A stretch of DNA of 64,000 nt from Talpa occidentalis (GCF_014898055.3 NW_023605083.1:92653483-92717482), one strand, 5' to 3'; positions 12,059-24,429 are shown, counted from the stretch's first letter. Program-made: numbers and translations. The notes: generated from the sequence alone by a model not told the origin.

Positions 12059-12286
12059 AAGTTAAACATTATTACCATAGACCCAGAAATTCCACTTCTA
12101 GGTAAATATGTAAAAGAATTCAACATAGATTCTGTAAGAGATACTTGCATAGCAATGTTCATAGCAGCATTATTCTAAATAGCCAAATGATAGAAATAAT
12201 TCAGATGTTTATCAGCTGATAAAGTGGATAAGAAAATGTGTCATATACAGAAAAAGGAAAATTATTCAGTCTGAAAGAGGAAAGAG

Positions 12287-12542
12287 ATTTTTTTTTAATT
12301 TTTATTTATTTTTGCATAGGAGAACTGGGGTGTAGGCCAGAGGTGCAGGGTGTGAGAGGATTCACCAAAGACGGAGTGGGGAGCAGAACAGGCAGATCTA
12401 CTGAAATACACTGCTGAGGGGAGCAGAGGGCGAGTCAGAAGAGGTCTGCTGTGCCATGTGGGTAGCTCCGTGGCTGGGGCTCGAACCCAGGCTGTAGTGG
12501 TGACAACACTGAGCCCTAACCCCTAAGTTACCAGGGAGGCTC
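12287..12542 (-). mobile_element. SINE, older subfamily, minus orientation
   Basis: Reverse orientation with a diverged body (GGGGTGTAGGCCAGAG form), ending at the head CACCAGGGAGGC-like sequence. It interrupts the old L1 that covers 11810-13300. Confidence 0.85.
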
Positions 12543-12614
12543 AAAAAAGGAAAAAAATTCTGATACATGCTATAACATAGATGAACTTTGGAAACATCAG
12601 GTTAAGAGAAATAA

Positions 12615-13070
12615 TGTTACTGGGCAACCCCAAAGGGAAATGGGATGGCTTGGGTGTGAGTCCTCACTCAAGTGCTTAATAAAACTCAGGACAAGACCAA
12701 AGGATAAGCACACAGAGAAAGGTTAGTAAAAGGTTTGTTTACAAGGGAAATGAGGAGAGGGGGAGCACAGAGAAAGGGATTAATTGGTCAACAGTCCTAC
12801 CAGTAATACTATCTGAGCTGGGACCCTGGATGCATGCTAAAGGCAGGCAAAACCAAGACCCCTACAGGCCCATATACTTATGTTCAGCTTTATACCAAGC
12901 ATGGCTGCATAACTCCACACTTCGTTCCCAGCAATCCCTGCTTCAAGAAGTGAAGAGTCATGGGAGTTGTAGTCCTCCGGCACCTGGGATCTCTGTGGCA
13001 TGAGGGTGGAGGTGGAGTCCTTAAAAGGTTAGTGGGTGGACTTCATTCAGAACATACTGTTCCCCCAACA
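12615..13070 (-). mobile_element. Solo LTR of an endogenous retrovirus
   Basis: A 456-bp unit whose ends are TGTT...AACA in both directions. Read on the minus strand it starts TGTTGGGGGAACAG and ends CCCAGTAACA. It contains a TATA-like GGTATAAAGC and a late TTTTATTAAGC. No internal viral genes flank it. It cuts an old L1 (left part ends 12614, right resumes 13071), so it is younger than that L1. A clean 4-6 bp target duplication is not evident. Confidence 0.68.
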
Positions 13071-13369
13071 AGTAGAAAGACACAAAAGAACACATACTAT
13101 ATGATTCCACTTATCTAAAATAGGCAAATTCATAGAGACAGAAAGTATAATGGAGGTTACCAGGAGCTGTGGGGGGTAGAAAGAATGGGAGCTATTGTTT
13201 AATGGATACAGAATTTCTGTTTGGAGTGATGAAGAAAATTTTGGAAATGAATACCCAATTTTGAATATGAATAGCCCTGATGATCCAACAGCACAGTGAA
13301 TGTATTTATTGTGCTCTTTAATATTAATATTAATCTTATGGGTAAGGCACATTTTTGTTATTATTTTCA

Positions 13370-13995
13370 GTGTCTAGTTCAGCAGCCTGCAAGTCTTGGG
13401 GTTCAAGCAAGTGAGTTCTCATATCTGGGCAGGTGGATCAAGTAAATACAAGTGAGTCAGTGAATTTTATACTACAAATGGTTAAAATGGTAAATAGGTA
13501 ATAAAAAAAATAGACCAGGATCACCATAAGTATAGATGTAATATTTTAAAATTATTATCAATTCATTGAATTCAACAAATCAAAATAAAGCACTATGAAT
13601 AATTTTAGCCTTTGATGATCATAGAAATGAGTATCTCTCTGTGATACGATGGGCAAAAGTTAGAAAAAATAAAATAACATTCAAGGTAGGTGAGGATTTG
13701 AAAAAAATTTCTCTATCTTACTCATTTGGTGAGAATGGAAATTGGTATAGCTTTTCAGGAAGGCACCTGAGCAATTGGTATAAAATTTTTAAAAGTGAGT
13801 AATTTTTGCCCAAGCAAATCCAGTTACAGGAATTTATTGTAAGGAAATAATTGCACAGATAAATAAAGAGTATGTGCAACAATAATCATAAAAGCTGTCT
13901 ATAATGGAAAAAAAACAGGAGAACCTTAAAGACCCAACTATAGAGTATCAAGTGAATCTGAGTAATCTGGGTAGTAGAGTAGTATGCAGTCATAA
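13370..13995 (+). mobile_element. Old LINE remnant (L1/HAL1-like)
   Basis: AT-rich sequence with the degraded LINE motif GGAATTTATTGTAAGGAAATAA and following 'CTGTCTATAATGG'-type text near 13830-13920. No open frame survives. Confidence 0.45.
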
Positions 13996-14008
13996 AAATG
14001 TCTATCTA

Positions 14009-14280
14009 GGGCCTCCCCGGTGGCGCAGTGGTTGAATGCTGGGTTGCGAAGCTGCCCGCAGCCTCTGCTGTGTCAGTTTGATCCCTGGCCACTGGGTGAG
14101 GGTCCCACATGGCGCACAGACCTCTCCTGCTGCCCGCTGCTCCTCTCAGCAGTGTGCTTCATCAGTCTACCTGTTCTCTTCTCCGGTCTGGCTCTGGTGA
14201 ATTCTCTCACCCTCCCATGCTTCTGACTGTACCCAATGCTTGTATAAATAAATAAATAAATCTTTTTTTTTTAAAAAAAA
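14009..14280 (+). mobile_element. tRNA-derived SINE, full length
   Basis: Head GGGCCTCCCCGGTGGCGCAG at 14009 and tail AATAAATAAATAAATC followed by T- and A-runs. The left flank GTCTATCTA recurs in diverged form to the right. Confidence 0.9.
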
Positions 14281-14459
14281 GTATCTACATCTACTGAATT
14301 AAAAATAATTATGTCTATCTATATTTACTGAATTAAAAATAATTGTCAGAATTGTGCATTTTAAACATTAGGTAATAAAACAGCTAACATTTCTAATACA
14401 TTAATTTTGTAAAGCATGTTTCTAAATTTGCATATATGCATTAAAAAGGTCAGGAAAAC

Positions 14460-16920
14460 TGAACATGAAAATGTGACACTGGAGATTCTAGTTCTGGCTA
14501 AAACGGAATAAGTCCACTCCACTATAGTTCTCCTCCTGAATACAGCTAACTACTCTAGATAATATGTATGGACTAGCTATCTGAGAATTCTAGAAAGTAA
14601 ATGGTAGCAGATACAATGGAGAAGGAAACAAGTACCTGAAGTAAGAAAATTTGGCAATGAGTTTTCTGCTTTTCCCACCTATGTTGTACCTTGGCCCAAA
14701 CACAAAGGCAACCTAAAACACAGAAGTACACACCGAGGGCAGGCAGAAATAGCTACAGGAAAAGCCTTTTTATCTTATCTGAGGAACAAAAAAGTAAAAG
14801 GCTCCCTAAGATTTACAAAGTTGGGGCAATTCCCCTTTTCTTTTCCATTTTCTCCTGTGATAGCCCCCAGGCAGTCCTTCAATAGTTACAACAGCAACAG
14901 TGATGGTGGCCATGCCAGTGCCTAAAATTTGGAGGAAAGAGAATTCTTCTATCTGGCTATAAGAACTATGGACCGTAAGACATGGGAAGAATCCTATTGC
15001 TTTTTTTTTTTCTGTATCAAGGAAAAAAAACCAAAAATAGCAAACAGAAAATGAATAATAAAATGGTAAATCTAAATAAAAGCAAATTAATTACATTAGA
15101 TATAAATGGTCTGAACACACCATTAAAAAACAGATATTTAGGGTCTCCCTGGTGACACAGCGGTTGAGCACTGGGCTGCGAGGCTGCCTGCAGTCTCTGT
15201 AGCACCGGTTTGATCACCGGCCGCTGGGCAAGGGTCCTGCATGGCACGCAGACCTCTCCTGCTGCACCCACTGCTCCCCTCAGCAGTGTACTTTGGTCCT
15301 CCTGCCTGTTCTGTTTCCGGCTCTGGCTCTGGTGAATTCTCTTGCCCTCCCATGCTTCTGACTGTGCCCAGTGCTTGTATAAATAAATAAGTAAATAAAT
15401 CTTTGGAAAACAACAACAACAACAAACCCCAGACATTTAAAAAACAGACATTTTCTTTAAACTTTTTAATTTTAAATTAAAAAAACGGAACCAACTATGC
15501 TGTCCACCATAAATTCATTTCAAATATAGCAATATAGATATGCTAAAAACAAAAGAAAAATTATTACGGAAACACTAACCAAAAAAAAACTGACTTGACT
15601 ATATTAAAATGAGACAAAATAGATTTCAGAGCAAGTAAAATTACCAGGAATAAAGAACAACATTTCCTAATGATTAAAGGGTCCATGCATGAAGAAGCTA
15701 TAACAATCTTAAACTTGTAAGCACCTAATAGCAGGGCTTCAAAAATACAGGAAGGAAAAACTAAGCAAACAATTCCACAATTATAGTTAGAGATATTTAA
15801 TAGCTCCCTCAGGAATTGCTAGAACTAGCAAATGAAAAGCCAGCAAGAATAGAGAAAAACTGAATACTACCAAGCAAGTGAGTTTACTAACATTTATAGA
15901 TTACTACGTATAGCATGAAGTGCGCTATAACTTCTTTTCACATGTACATGAAACATTTACCAAGATCAAACATTCCATGGGGCATAAAATAAGCCTTAGC
16001 AAATTTACAATATTGAAATCATACTAAGTAGATTATCTGTACACAATAAGATTATACTTGAAATCAGCAAACACAATGATAACTAGAAAATCCCCAAACA
16101 CTTGGATATTAAACAATAATCCATGAGCTCAGAAAATCAAAGAGGGAACACTCTCCAGCTTTGTATGTGCCTAGCATTAGCCCGATAAAGAAACTATACA
16201 AAGATGGTACAAGGGAAGAAAAAAAAAATGATATCCCTTTTGAACACATATGGAAAACTTCTCAACAAAATATAGCAAATCACGTCAAACATTATATAAG
16301 AAGAATAACACACAATCACCTCCTGGGGCCTATTCCAGGAGTTAAGGCTGCTTCCATCTTTGAAAGTCAGTCAGTGTGAGCTATCACACAGAGACTAAAA
16401 AAGAAAAACCACACATATGTGATCCTAACAATTATTACAGTAAAAATTTTTGACAAATTTCAATACTCATTCATGATAACAATGTAGAACAAATTAGGAA
16501 TAAAAGGGAACTTTAATAATCAGATAAAGGGCAGCAACCAAAAACCCCATTGATAAAAGAGTATCTCCTAAAAGACTAGGAAAAGACAAGTATATCTATC
16601 CTCAACATTCCTATTTAACATGTTACAAGTTCTAACCAATATAAAAAGGAACAAAAGAAAAAAAGAAAGGGAAAGAGGTATATATATATATATATATGAA
16701 AGGAAATAAAATTTCAAATAAAATTTGAAAATAATATGACCCAATTTTCAGGTGATAAATCTACTTAGAAAACCCCAAAGAATCTACAAAAATTCTCCTA
16801 AAACAATAAGGAATTTAGCGAGGTCATAGGATATGAGGTTAATATACAATACCAGACTTTACAAAAAAAAAAAAAAGAATACTGCTTGTATCTTCCAAAA
16901 CACAAGATTATTTTATAAAG
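14460..16920 (+). mobile_element. Old L1 body, degenerate
   Basis: Long A-rich sequence with decayed ORF2-like text (for example AAAAATTCTCCTAAAACAAT near 16790), interrupted by the SINE at 15141-15430. No coding capacity remains. A short TA repeat lies at 16678-16698. Confidence 0.6.
15141..15430 (+). mobile_element. tRNA-derived SINE, full length
   Basis: Head GGGTCTCCCTGGTGACACAG and tail AATAAGTAAATAAATC followed by CAACAACAAC. Flanks CAGATATTTA and CAGACATTTA are a probable target duplication. It is inserted in an old L1. Confidence 0.88.
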
Positions 16921-16934
16921 TTCTCCCGGTTTTG

Positions 16935-17204
16935 TTTTTTTTTTTTTAAAGGTTTTTCTTTATACCAGAACCGGGGTATAGGCCAGATGTGTGGGAGGGT
17001 GAGAGGATTCACCAGAGACAGAGCTGGGAACAGAACAGGCAGACTGACTGAAATACACTGCTGAGGGGAGCAGCAGGCGAGTCAGGAGAGGTCTGCTGCG
17101 CCATGTGGGACGCATGCCGGTGGCCGGGATGGAACTGGCGCTGCAGAGGCTGTGGACAGCTTCACAGCGCTGAGCGCAACTGCCTGCGCCACCAGGGAAG
17201 GCCC
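16935..17204 (-). mobile_element. SINE, minus orientation
   Basis: Oligo-T then the reverse body with GAACCGGGGTATAGGCCAG, ending at the reverse head. Near-identical flanks TCTCCCGGTTTT (16922) and TCTCCTGGTTTT (17205-17216) form the target duplication. Confidence 0.9.
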
Positions 17205-17311
17205 TCTCCTGGTTTTATAAAACCAGATCACGTACACGTACACGAAAGACACATGCTGTCCCTGGGGATACCCTGAGGAACTGGGGTGGGAAGGTGCCTG
17301 ACATTTCAATA

Positions 17312-17525
17312 TACAGTTCACCTTTGAACAACAGGAGTTTGAACTGCAGGATCCACTATACGCAGACTTTTTTTTTTAATCCACCAACTGCACATATTGG
17401 TTGAGTGAATTCAGAAATGTGGAACCTGCAGATATGAAGGACCAGCGATAAGTAGGCAGATTTTGACTGCATAGGGGGTCTGTGCCCCTGCCCTCCCAAA
17501 CCCCTGCCCACCCCGAGGTTCCAGG
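17312..17525 (+). mobile_element. Tigger/MER2-like DNA transposon remnant
   Basis: CAGTTCACCTTTGAACAACA at 17312 resembles the Tigger terminal repeat (CAGTTGACCCTTGAACAACA). It is followed by the GAACTGCAGGATCCACTATA region and a GACTGCATAGGGGGTCTGTG terminus-like stretch. No transposase frame. Confidence 0.65.
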
Positions 17526-18363
17526 AACTTGGTTTTACCATTACATTTTTTGTGCATGCTTTGTATATTCTAAATACAAATATGCCTCCATATCCAATCA
17601 CCATTTTATAGGTAACACAGGACTTGCTGATACACACTAATTCCAGGATACAACTTCCAGACCCAGAACAACTCTACAGAACAAACGCTCTGTTATCTTG
17701 ATTGCAAGGAAGATGGGGTGGTGGTAAGGGCATATGGGAAGTTAAATGGAGGGGGCCCATTATGAGTGAAAGCTGTTGGGCCTTCATAGATTTCGGCTTA
17801 GAACCAGCACGGGGTAACTTCTGCTGCATTCTCTTGCAGCTAATTTTCGTACATTTCTACTCCTTCTGATGACTTAATATTATGTTTGACATTATTTTTA
17901 TTAGGTGGCATATGGTACCCAAAAGAGGAACACTGACATAAAGGTAAGTTGTGAAGCTGAATGGCATTAGAACACAGCCATGGCAAAATAGGGGTGAGGG
18001 AGAGACAATAAAGCTATTAAAATAATTGCTCTTGTCTCCCTTCCCAGCTCTCAAGACTGCTGAGCTGTGAGGCGGATGAACTAGGATGTGAAGGATCGAG
18101 CTCAAGTTTCAGTTCCCACCTCCCCATGTGTGACCCTCTCTCCATCTTTGTGAGGTGTGCACTCAGGTCACATGTCAGCTATGTCACGGCACCATGACAT
18201 CTGATGAAACACCAGCGTGGAGGTCACCAACCCAGAACTCCACTAAGAGAGCACTGTGCCATGCCTTCACACTATCTCTAAAAATGCTGGATGGTACAAT
18301 GTTGTAGGTCAGAGTAGATCTCCACCTCTGAATGAGCTATGAAGATTCAAAATGCATCGTGGG

Positions 18364-18889
18364 CATTTGGGTTGTTTCCAAATTTTACCTATTATAAATA
18401 GTGCTGCAATAAACATAGGGGTACAGATGGTCTTCTGAATCAATGTTTTTGCGTCCTTTGGGTAGATAGATCCCTAGGAGTAGAATTGCTGGGTCATATG
18501 GTAGCTCCATTTTTAGTAGACTGAGGAGCTAGAAGGAATTATGCTCAGTGAGATATGTCAGAAAGAAAAAGAAAAATATCAGATGGTTTCTCTTATAGGA
18601 GGAATATAAGGGAACCAAATAAGACATAAATGTAAAAAAATAATACCAATACAAAACACAACAAAACAAAAACAGACAATTAGAAACCAGAGACATCCTG
18701 CAGGCGAGGAGGAGGGAGAGGCAGCAGAGGGAGGGAGGGAGGAGCACAGGGGACTGAGGTGATGGTGCACGGGTGCCTTGGGGAAGGAAATTCTATGGGG
18801 ACTACACCCGAGGGAGGTGGGGGGGAAGCAAATATTGTTTAAAAATGAACAATGATGTAAAAAAAAATTTTAGAAAGAACATTAAAAAA
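18364..18889 (+). mobile_element. L1 with 5' inversion (twin priming)
   Basis: About 18364-18522 is L1 ORF2 in reverse orientation (CTGGGTCATATGGTAGCTCC). From about 18526 the ORF2 end and 3' UTR run forward to an A-run. One 15-bp target duplication encloses both parts: AAAATGCATCGTGGG (18349-18363) and AAAATGCATCGCGGG (18890-18904). Confidence 0.82.
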
Positions 18890-18904
18890 AAAATGCATCG
18901 CGGG

Positions 18905-19022
18905 TGCAATGGTGGTGGGAGAACTACGGGACTATAACCTGAGGGGAGAAGACAAATACTATCCCAAAATTAACAAGGATGTAAGAAAATAAATAAATAA
19001 ATTTAATTTTTTTAAAAAGAAA
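18905..19022 (+). mobile_element. Older L1 3' end split by the twin-primed L1
   Basis: GTGCAATGGTGGTGGGAGAA to AAGGATGTAAGAAAATAAAT is L1 3'-UTR-like. ATTCAAAATG recurs at 18345 and 19023, so the older element probably began just before 18364 and was later split. Confidence 0.55.
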
Positions 19023-19239
19023 ATTCAAAATGAAAATCTGGCCCTGAATGAAGACTGGCTGCCTTCGGGTGGTTCCTACACTAGGGGGACAGGTGGAAAG
19101 TGGCAACACTGCGGTCAGAGTTACCACACAGGTGGACAGGTCCCAACCCCATATCCAGTGGTGGTGGGGGAGGGGCTAAGAGAAGCTTCTCAAAGGGGAC
19201 CCAGAAAGTTAAGTTCCCAAGTTACCCTCTTTTAACTGC

Positions 19240-19830
19240 GTGTTTGTGGAGAATGATGGTAGTGACAACTGCTTCAGCCCCATGGCACCTGTTGGGTCCA
19301 AGTCACCAGCCTCTCTTGCTTTGCTTACTGCAGTGCCCCCAGTGGGTCACTGTTCTCTTCTACCATCCAGTCTCTGATTAAAGCCCTCCAATGGCATCTC
19401 TTAGGTCCTCACTCTGCCCAAGAATTCCTCTCCAGCTTCGCCTCTTCCCCTTCTCCCTCTGGTTTGCCATCCTCTCACCTCATGCGTGTCTTTTTGTATG
19501 GCTTCAATTTGCCAAGTCCAGACCTACCTCAGGGCCTTTGCATACCTCTGCCTTTCCCTCAGTTTTCCCCACAGTATAAAGGTCTCATTTTAAATGTCAC
19601 CTCCTTACAGCGATCTATTCTCATCACTCTAATAGCTTACCTGGCAGTGATCTAGCACGTCTTTTATTTTATTCTTATCATTTATCAGTATTGGAAATTG
19701 TCCTGTGTATGATTGGTTTTCTTGGCAACTGTATCAATTGTGAGTACACCAAACCCTGGGTTCTGTTGTGTCTTATTCACTATAGCATTTCCATCATCTA
19801 GGGAAGTTTTGGCCATTCAGTAGAAAATGA
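19240..19830 (+). repeat. L2-like old LINE relic
   Basis: CCTCAGGGCCTTTGCATACC and AAATGTCACCTCCTTACAG are typical of mammalian L2 3' regions, followed by AT-rich degenerate sequence. Confidence 0.5.
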
Positions 19831-20532
19831 ATAAATTTTTTTGACAAATATTTGATGAGTGAACAAAGGTAAAGTGTCTTTCCAAAAGTCACTAGGCCAT
19901 TGAATGATGAAACTAGGCCTAGAGCTCAGATCTCAACCTGGGTGTGTGGCCACCTCCTTAGCCTTAACATCCCTTCTTCCATGCTTTCAAAGCTCAGAGC
20001 ATCCACTGCCCTAGTGAAATAAAATGAATGCTCAGCCTCAAAGGAGAAGAAATCATGAGATGCAAACCAAAAGAGGATCACATGTGTCAGGAGTTACTGT
20101 GTAAAGCTGAGGGTGTTCTGGATTGATTTTTAATTGAAAACAAAATTCTACAAAGTTTAAACTAATAGTCATTATCAGAAAGCTTCATTCATTCATTCAT
20201 TCGCTCATTCTGTCACTTACTCACGAAGCATTCTTCAGTGCTCAACTATCTTTGTGCAGGTGCTGGGCATGCTTTGTGAGGGCCCCCTTGCTTCTCCACA
20301 AGGGACCTCTGTAATCTATTTCCTGTCCTTTGGGGCTGCTGACCGCACCAGTGTGGGGGAGAGCCTTGGTGGGGGGCAAAGTTGCTCTGAGACAGGAAAT
20401 GGAAACAAGCAGAACTCAGGTCATTCTTAAAATGCATCAACACCTCATTTGTCTTTACTCCAGGAATGGGATGAATTTCTTAGGAAATAAAGCTTGCCTG
20501 TTTAAGCTCTAGAATACGCCTCTGAAGGTTTT

Positions 20533-20561
20533 CTCAACCCCCTGCACCACCAGAGAGGCCC
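20533..20561 (-). mobile_element. SINE head fragment
   Basis: About 29 bp resembling the reverse SINE head (CACCACCAGAGAGGCCC), with no body. A diverged or deleted remnant. Confidence 0.5.
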
Positions 20562-20564
20562 TAA

Positions 20565-20965
20565 ATATTTTTTAAATTGAGATGACATTAGAATCTTCTC
20601 CATTGGGTTGCCACCATAGGGCACCCAGCACCAAATCACCCATAGTCTACCACCATAGTCCACTGTGCTTCCTTCCCTCTTTCTTACTCCTTCCCCAACC
20701 CCTCTCCCCTCTAGATGCTTCATTTCTATAGTCAGCTTTCAAGGGCTGGCTTTTAAGCTTGTCTTTATCTAACCCTTAGTTTGGTCTCTCTATATTCCAC
20801 ATATTAGTGATATCATTTGGTATTTATCTTTCTCCTTCTGACTTATTGCACCTAGCATTATCCTTTCTAACTCTATCCATGTTGCTGCAAATTCATGAGT
20901 TTATCTTTTTTGATTGCTCAGTAAAATTCCACTGTGTATGCATATCCATCAGTTCTAGTGGGTAT
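20565..20965 (-). mobile_element. Old L1 3' end, minus orientation
   Basis: TTCTGACTTATTGCACCTAG and ATCCATGTTGCTGCAAATTC are reverse L1 3' motifs, diverged. Confidence 0.65.
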
Positions 20966-21147
20966 GTATTAAGGATGGAAAGGACAGAGAACACACACAA
21001 TAATTAAATTGTATTTTTGAAGTGATACTTCAATAAGTTTTTTTAAAGACTTCTCTTTTAGATGCTGATGTAAGAAGCCCATAAGACTGGGAAGGGGAAT
21101 GTTGAGTTCCAGAGCTGGGGGTAGAATTTTTAAAAGGGTAATGGGAG

Positions 21148-21420
21148 GGCCTCCCTGGTGGCACAGGCAGTTGAGCACAGCGTTGTGAAGCTGTCCGCAG
21201 CCTCTGCAGGCTGGGTTTGATCCTGGCCAGCCAGGGAGATAGCCACATGGCACGGCAGACCTCTCCTCTCTCGCCCACTGCTCCCTTCAGCAGTATGTTT
21301 GGTCTGTCTGCCAGTTCTGTTCCCCAATCTGTCTCTGGTGGGTCCTCTCACCCTCCTGCACATCTGGCTTGTACCCTGGTTTTTGTATGCATGAATAAAT
21401 AAATCTTTTTTTAAAAAAAA
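21148..21420 (+). mobile_element. SINE, intermediate subfamily
   Basis: Head GGGCCTCCCTGGTGGCACAG and tail GCATGAATAAATAAATC. Flanks GTAATGGGAG and GTGATGGGAG are a probable target duplication. Confidence 0.88.
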
Positions 21421-23109
21421 ATGTGATGGGAGGTTTCACTGAAAAGGTATAACTGAATAGAAACCTGCAGGAGGAAATCAGCAAGACAGGTGAACTCTAC
21501 AAGAAACACAGTCCCAGGAAAGGCATCACTGGGGCCAAGCTCTGAAGTGAGAGGTGGCTGAGACTTTCAAGTGTGGCAGGAATGTAATAGCACGGGAACA
21601 GTGGGAGGGTGTTGAGAGATAATCCTCCATGGTTTGTGTTTGTGCACGCCTTGAGAACTTTTGTTCCATATCACCTCTTCAAGAATATTTGTATTGTGAA
21701 CAGCCTCAGAAGAGAGAGCTAGTGTCTTCCTTCAGGGCAGAGGGCTGTTTTATTTGCTGTCTGGTATAGTAGAGGCAGCGTCTTCAGCCAGATCAAAGGT
21801 TGGGCAAGTTTGCTTATAATAGCCCATTGTGGAAACTGGAGTTTCCTAAGTTCAGGGCTATGATACACAGCCTCTGCTGTCCCCATGACATTTGGGGGGC
21901 AAGGGGAAACCAAAAGCTTAACATTCATGCTAGTTGTTGTGCTTTGAGTAACACATCTAGAATCTGGTGTTTTCTGAAACTGTGGCAGGCTAACTTGGTT
22001 GTTACAAGTAGAATGAAATCTCACACCCTTCCAACTTCTTGACAGATATGAGACCCACGACAAAGAATCACGAATGAATTGGAATTCAGAGGGCATTCTT
22101 AAAAAACAGAACATTCACAAGGAACACTCCCTTGGCAGGTACAAACACACAGCTAGCCCCTACCTTGGAGGGAAATAACTCCAGGACCAGAGGTGGTTCA
22201 GCGAGGTGCAGCAGGAGGAAGCAGACAAGGTTGTGGGGAGGCCTGTTTGCAGCAGCTGCTACCCACAGGTGGTGCAAGATAACTTGGGAAAGACTTTAGT
22301 CCTTGGGGAAGGACAGAAGAAAGCAGGATTTAGAGGAGGATATGAGAGGACCTGGCCCAGAGTCAGTGTTTCAACAATGAAGAACCCAGCTTCTGATGAA
22401 CCCTGCCCAACCCAGCACCCTAACCCCCATTCTTGGATCCTAGCCCACGCTGTGCAGACAAAAGAACTTGCCACCCAAACTTCCCTGTGGCCATCCCTTC
22501 CAGACTAAAACTGGGAAGAAAAGATAGAGTTTCCCAGGACTGCCCCCCTGCATCCTATCTCTCCTCAACCTTAAAACTCATCACCAGGCCCACTTGGGCT
22601 TCCGAGATTCCCAGGGGCCGGGTAGATGAGGGCTCAGCTTCCCTGGCCAGCCTGTTTCCGCTATTGTGTCTGCCATTGACGGGGAAGGAAACACCTGGAT
22701 GTGAGAGAAGCAGTCTGGTGGGGGCAACGAGGGAGGGAAGCATTGTTCCCCGAGGCAGGGAGCCTGGGAGGAATCTAATGAGGCTCAAAAACAGACTGGG
22801 AGTCCCGGGGCCAGATGGAGATGCATGCAGCCTGGCATTCACGTCTACCACGTTATCTGAGCTTGGCCCTGGTGAGAGGTTGGGCAGTAAAGTGGCTAAG
22901 CAGATCGATCACATTTGATACTGGGCTGCCTGGTGCCAAGGCTCTCTGTTGCCATGGCGACTTGGGCTATTTGCTTAAAACATTTGTGCCTCAGCTGCTC
23001 TGTTTTTAAAGGAGCCCTTATAGCACATACTTCACAGTAACCCCGTGAGGGGACTAAATGAGACGAAATTCAAAATCCACTTAGAACTGAAATAAGAAAT
23101 GGAACCGAC

Positions 23110-23400
23110 ATGCCTATGCCTGTACATCCTTAGCAGTCAGATGGAATCTCTGGCAGCTCTCTCTCTTCCTCCCGGCTTTCCTACCCACTTTCCCACTCTT
23201 GGGTTTGTGCACTTTGTTCTGCTCACTGGGATGCCTGTCACCTCACCTCTGCATACAAACCTTCTCCCAGGCTCAGGTGCCATCTTCTGCCAAGTCCTCC
23301 CTGATCCTGCACCTAATGGCGTTTCCCCTGTGCACTCACCTTGCCTCCCTGAGGGCAGGCACACCAAAATTTCCATGTTAGTTACTCACAGTGTCTCAAC
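23110..23400 (+). repeat. L2-like relic
   Basis: Text such as TTCTGCTCACTGGGATGCC and TCAGGTGCCATCTTCTGCC, then AAGTCCTCCCTGATC, matches the usual L2 3' pattern. The long open frames here derive from it. Confidence 0.5.
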
Positions 23401-23554
23401 CCCTCAATCACGTGGTCAGCTTCTCAAGAATGGAGATCTGGTCAGACCCTGGCCGCCCATGCGGAAGATGGTCAATCCAGATCAGCACGACAATCACCAA
23501 CTTCCTCAGATGATGTCCCCAAAAGGGAGCACCCTAGGAACCCAGAAGATTCTC

Positions 23555-23745
23555 TCTGAGTCCTGTGCCTTGCTACCTACTCTGAAATCTTTGGCAAGAT
23601 GCTGTATCTCTCTAAACCTCAGTCTTCTGACCTATGAAATGGGCATTAAGATTCATTCACCTTACCTCCAATTGCTCCTGAGAATCTAATGGGAGAGTGA
23701 GTATACTCTGCAGCACTAGGCATGTTTGATTAGTCCTATTATTAT
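23555..23745 (+). repeat. MIR-like relic
   Basis: CTGTATCTCTCTAAACCTCA and GACCTATGAAATGGGCATT are MIR-like. Confidence 0.5.
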
Positions 23746-24014
23746 TGGCATTTATAGGATATAGAGAAGAAAGAGATTTCTCACAGAGTCCCATGTCCTT
23801 CCCGCTTTTGAAAATGAATTATCTTAATTTGGCAGTGACTCTAGTGGCCCCCACATCAAGATAACCCTCCTCAGAAGGACGAGCCTTGGGTTCCAAAGAG
23901 CTAGGGGTGTCTCGCCGCCCCCTGCCCCCACGGGCTCCCCTTCCAGCATCCCTCCACATGTTCTGCTCAGATCTACCTCTCCCAACTCCCTCCCAGTCCC
24001 AGCCAGCACAGTAC

Positions 24015-24134
24015 CTTAGCTTGACTGCTGCAGCTCAGCTCCCAGATTAGATCTTCATAGTCCTGCCCAGGGGGGCGATCAGTCCCAAGAACCCAGGGTC
24101 TTAGAGAAGCTGAGCAGCTGTGCCGTCTCCGGAT
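24015..24134 (-). other. Possible untranslated 5' exon upstream of PIK3R6
   Basis: On the minus strand a 120-nt stretch is bounded by a good acceptor (TTTTCTCTGCAG) and a donor (AAG then GTACTG), 13.7 kb upstream of the PIK3R6 start codon. This is suggestive only: no coding homology is seen, and part of the segment resembles a block at 25120-25165, so it may belong to an old repeat. Confidence 0.22.
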
Positions 24135-24429
24135 CTGCAGAGAAAAGCCTAGTGTCACATTGGCCTGTCCCCTCCTCTTCCTTTCCCTTCCCCATGGCTC
24201 TCAAAGCTCCTCCCAGAACACATCCTGCCATGAGGTTGCTTTCTAAAGAAGCATCTGTGGTCATCTATGGTCACTGGAGTTTCTTTATTCCAACCAGGCA
24301 GGAGGGGCACCTCCATAGGGCCCCTCTCTGGTGCTAATTTGCTAATTTCCTAGTAATGCTGGGAGACTTGACCTCTCTCCTGAACTCACCAACTGTCCCT
24401 GCCCCCCACCCTGACATTGTCAGCCAGAG

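Larger units (their letters stand above)
11810..13300 (+). mobile_element. Old L1 3' region, interrupted
   Basis: Diverged L1 ORF2/3' sequence (ACCCAGAAATTCCACTTCTA, CATAGCAGCATTATTCTAAA). It resumes after each insert: the SINE fragment at 11976, the SINE at 12287 and the LTR at 12615-13070. Confidence 0.7.

Noticed and set aside
22433..22918. 161-residue open frame on the plus strand
   Set aside because: No homology recognised, no splice or promoter evidence, and comparable frames exist on the other strand.
23099..23689. 196-residue open frame on the plus strand
   Set aside because: It overlies L2-like and MIR-like text, has no recognisable domain and no splice or promoter context.
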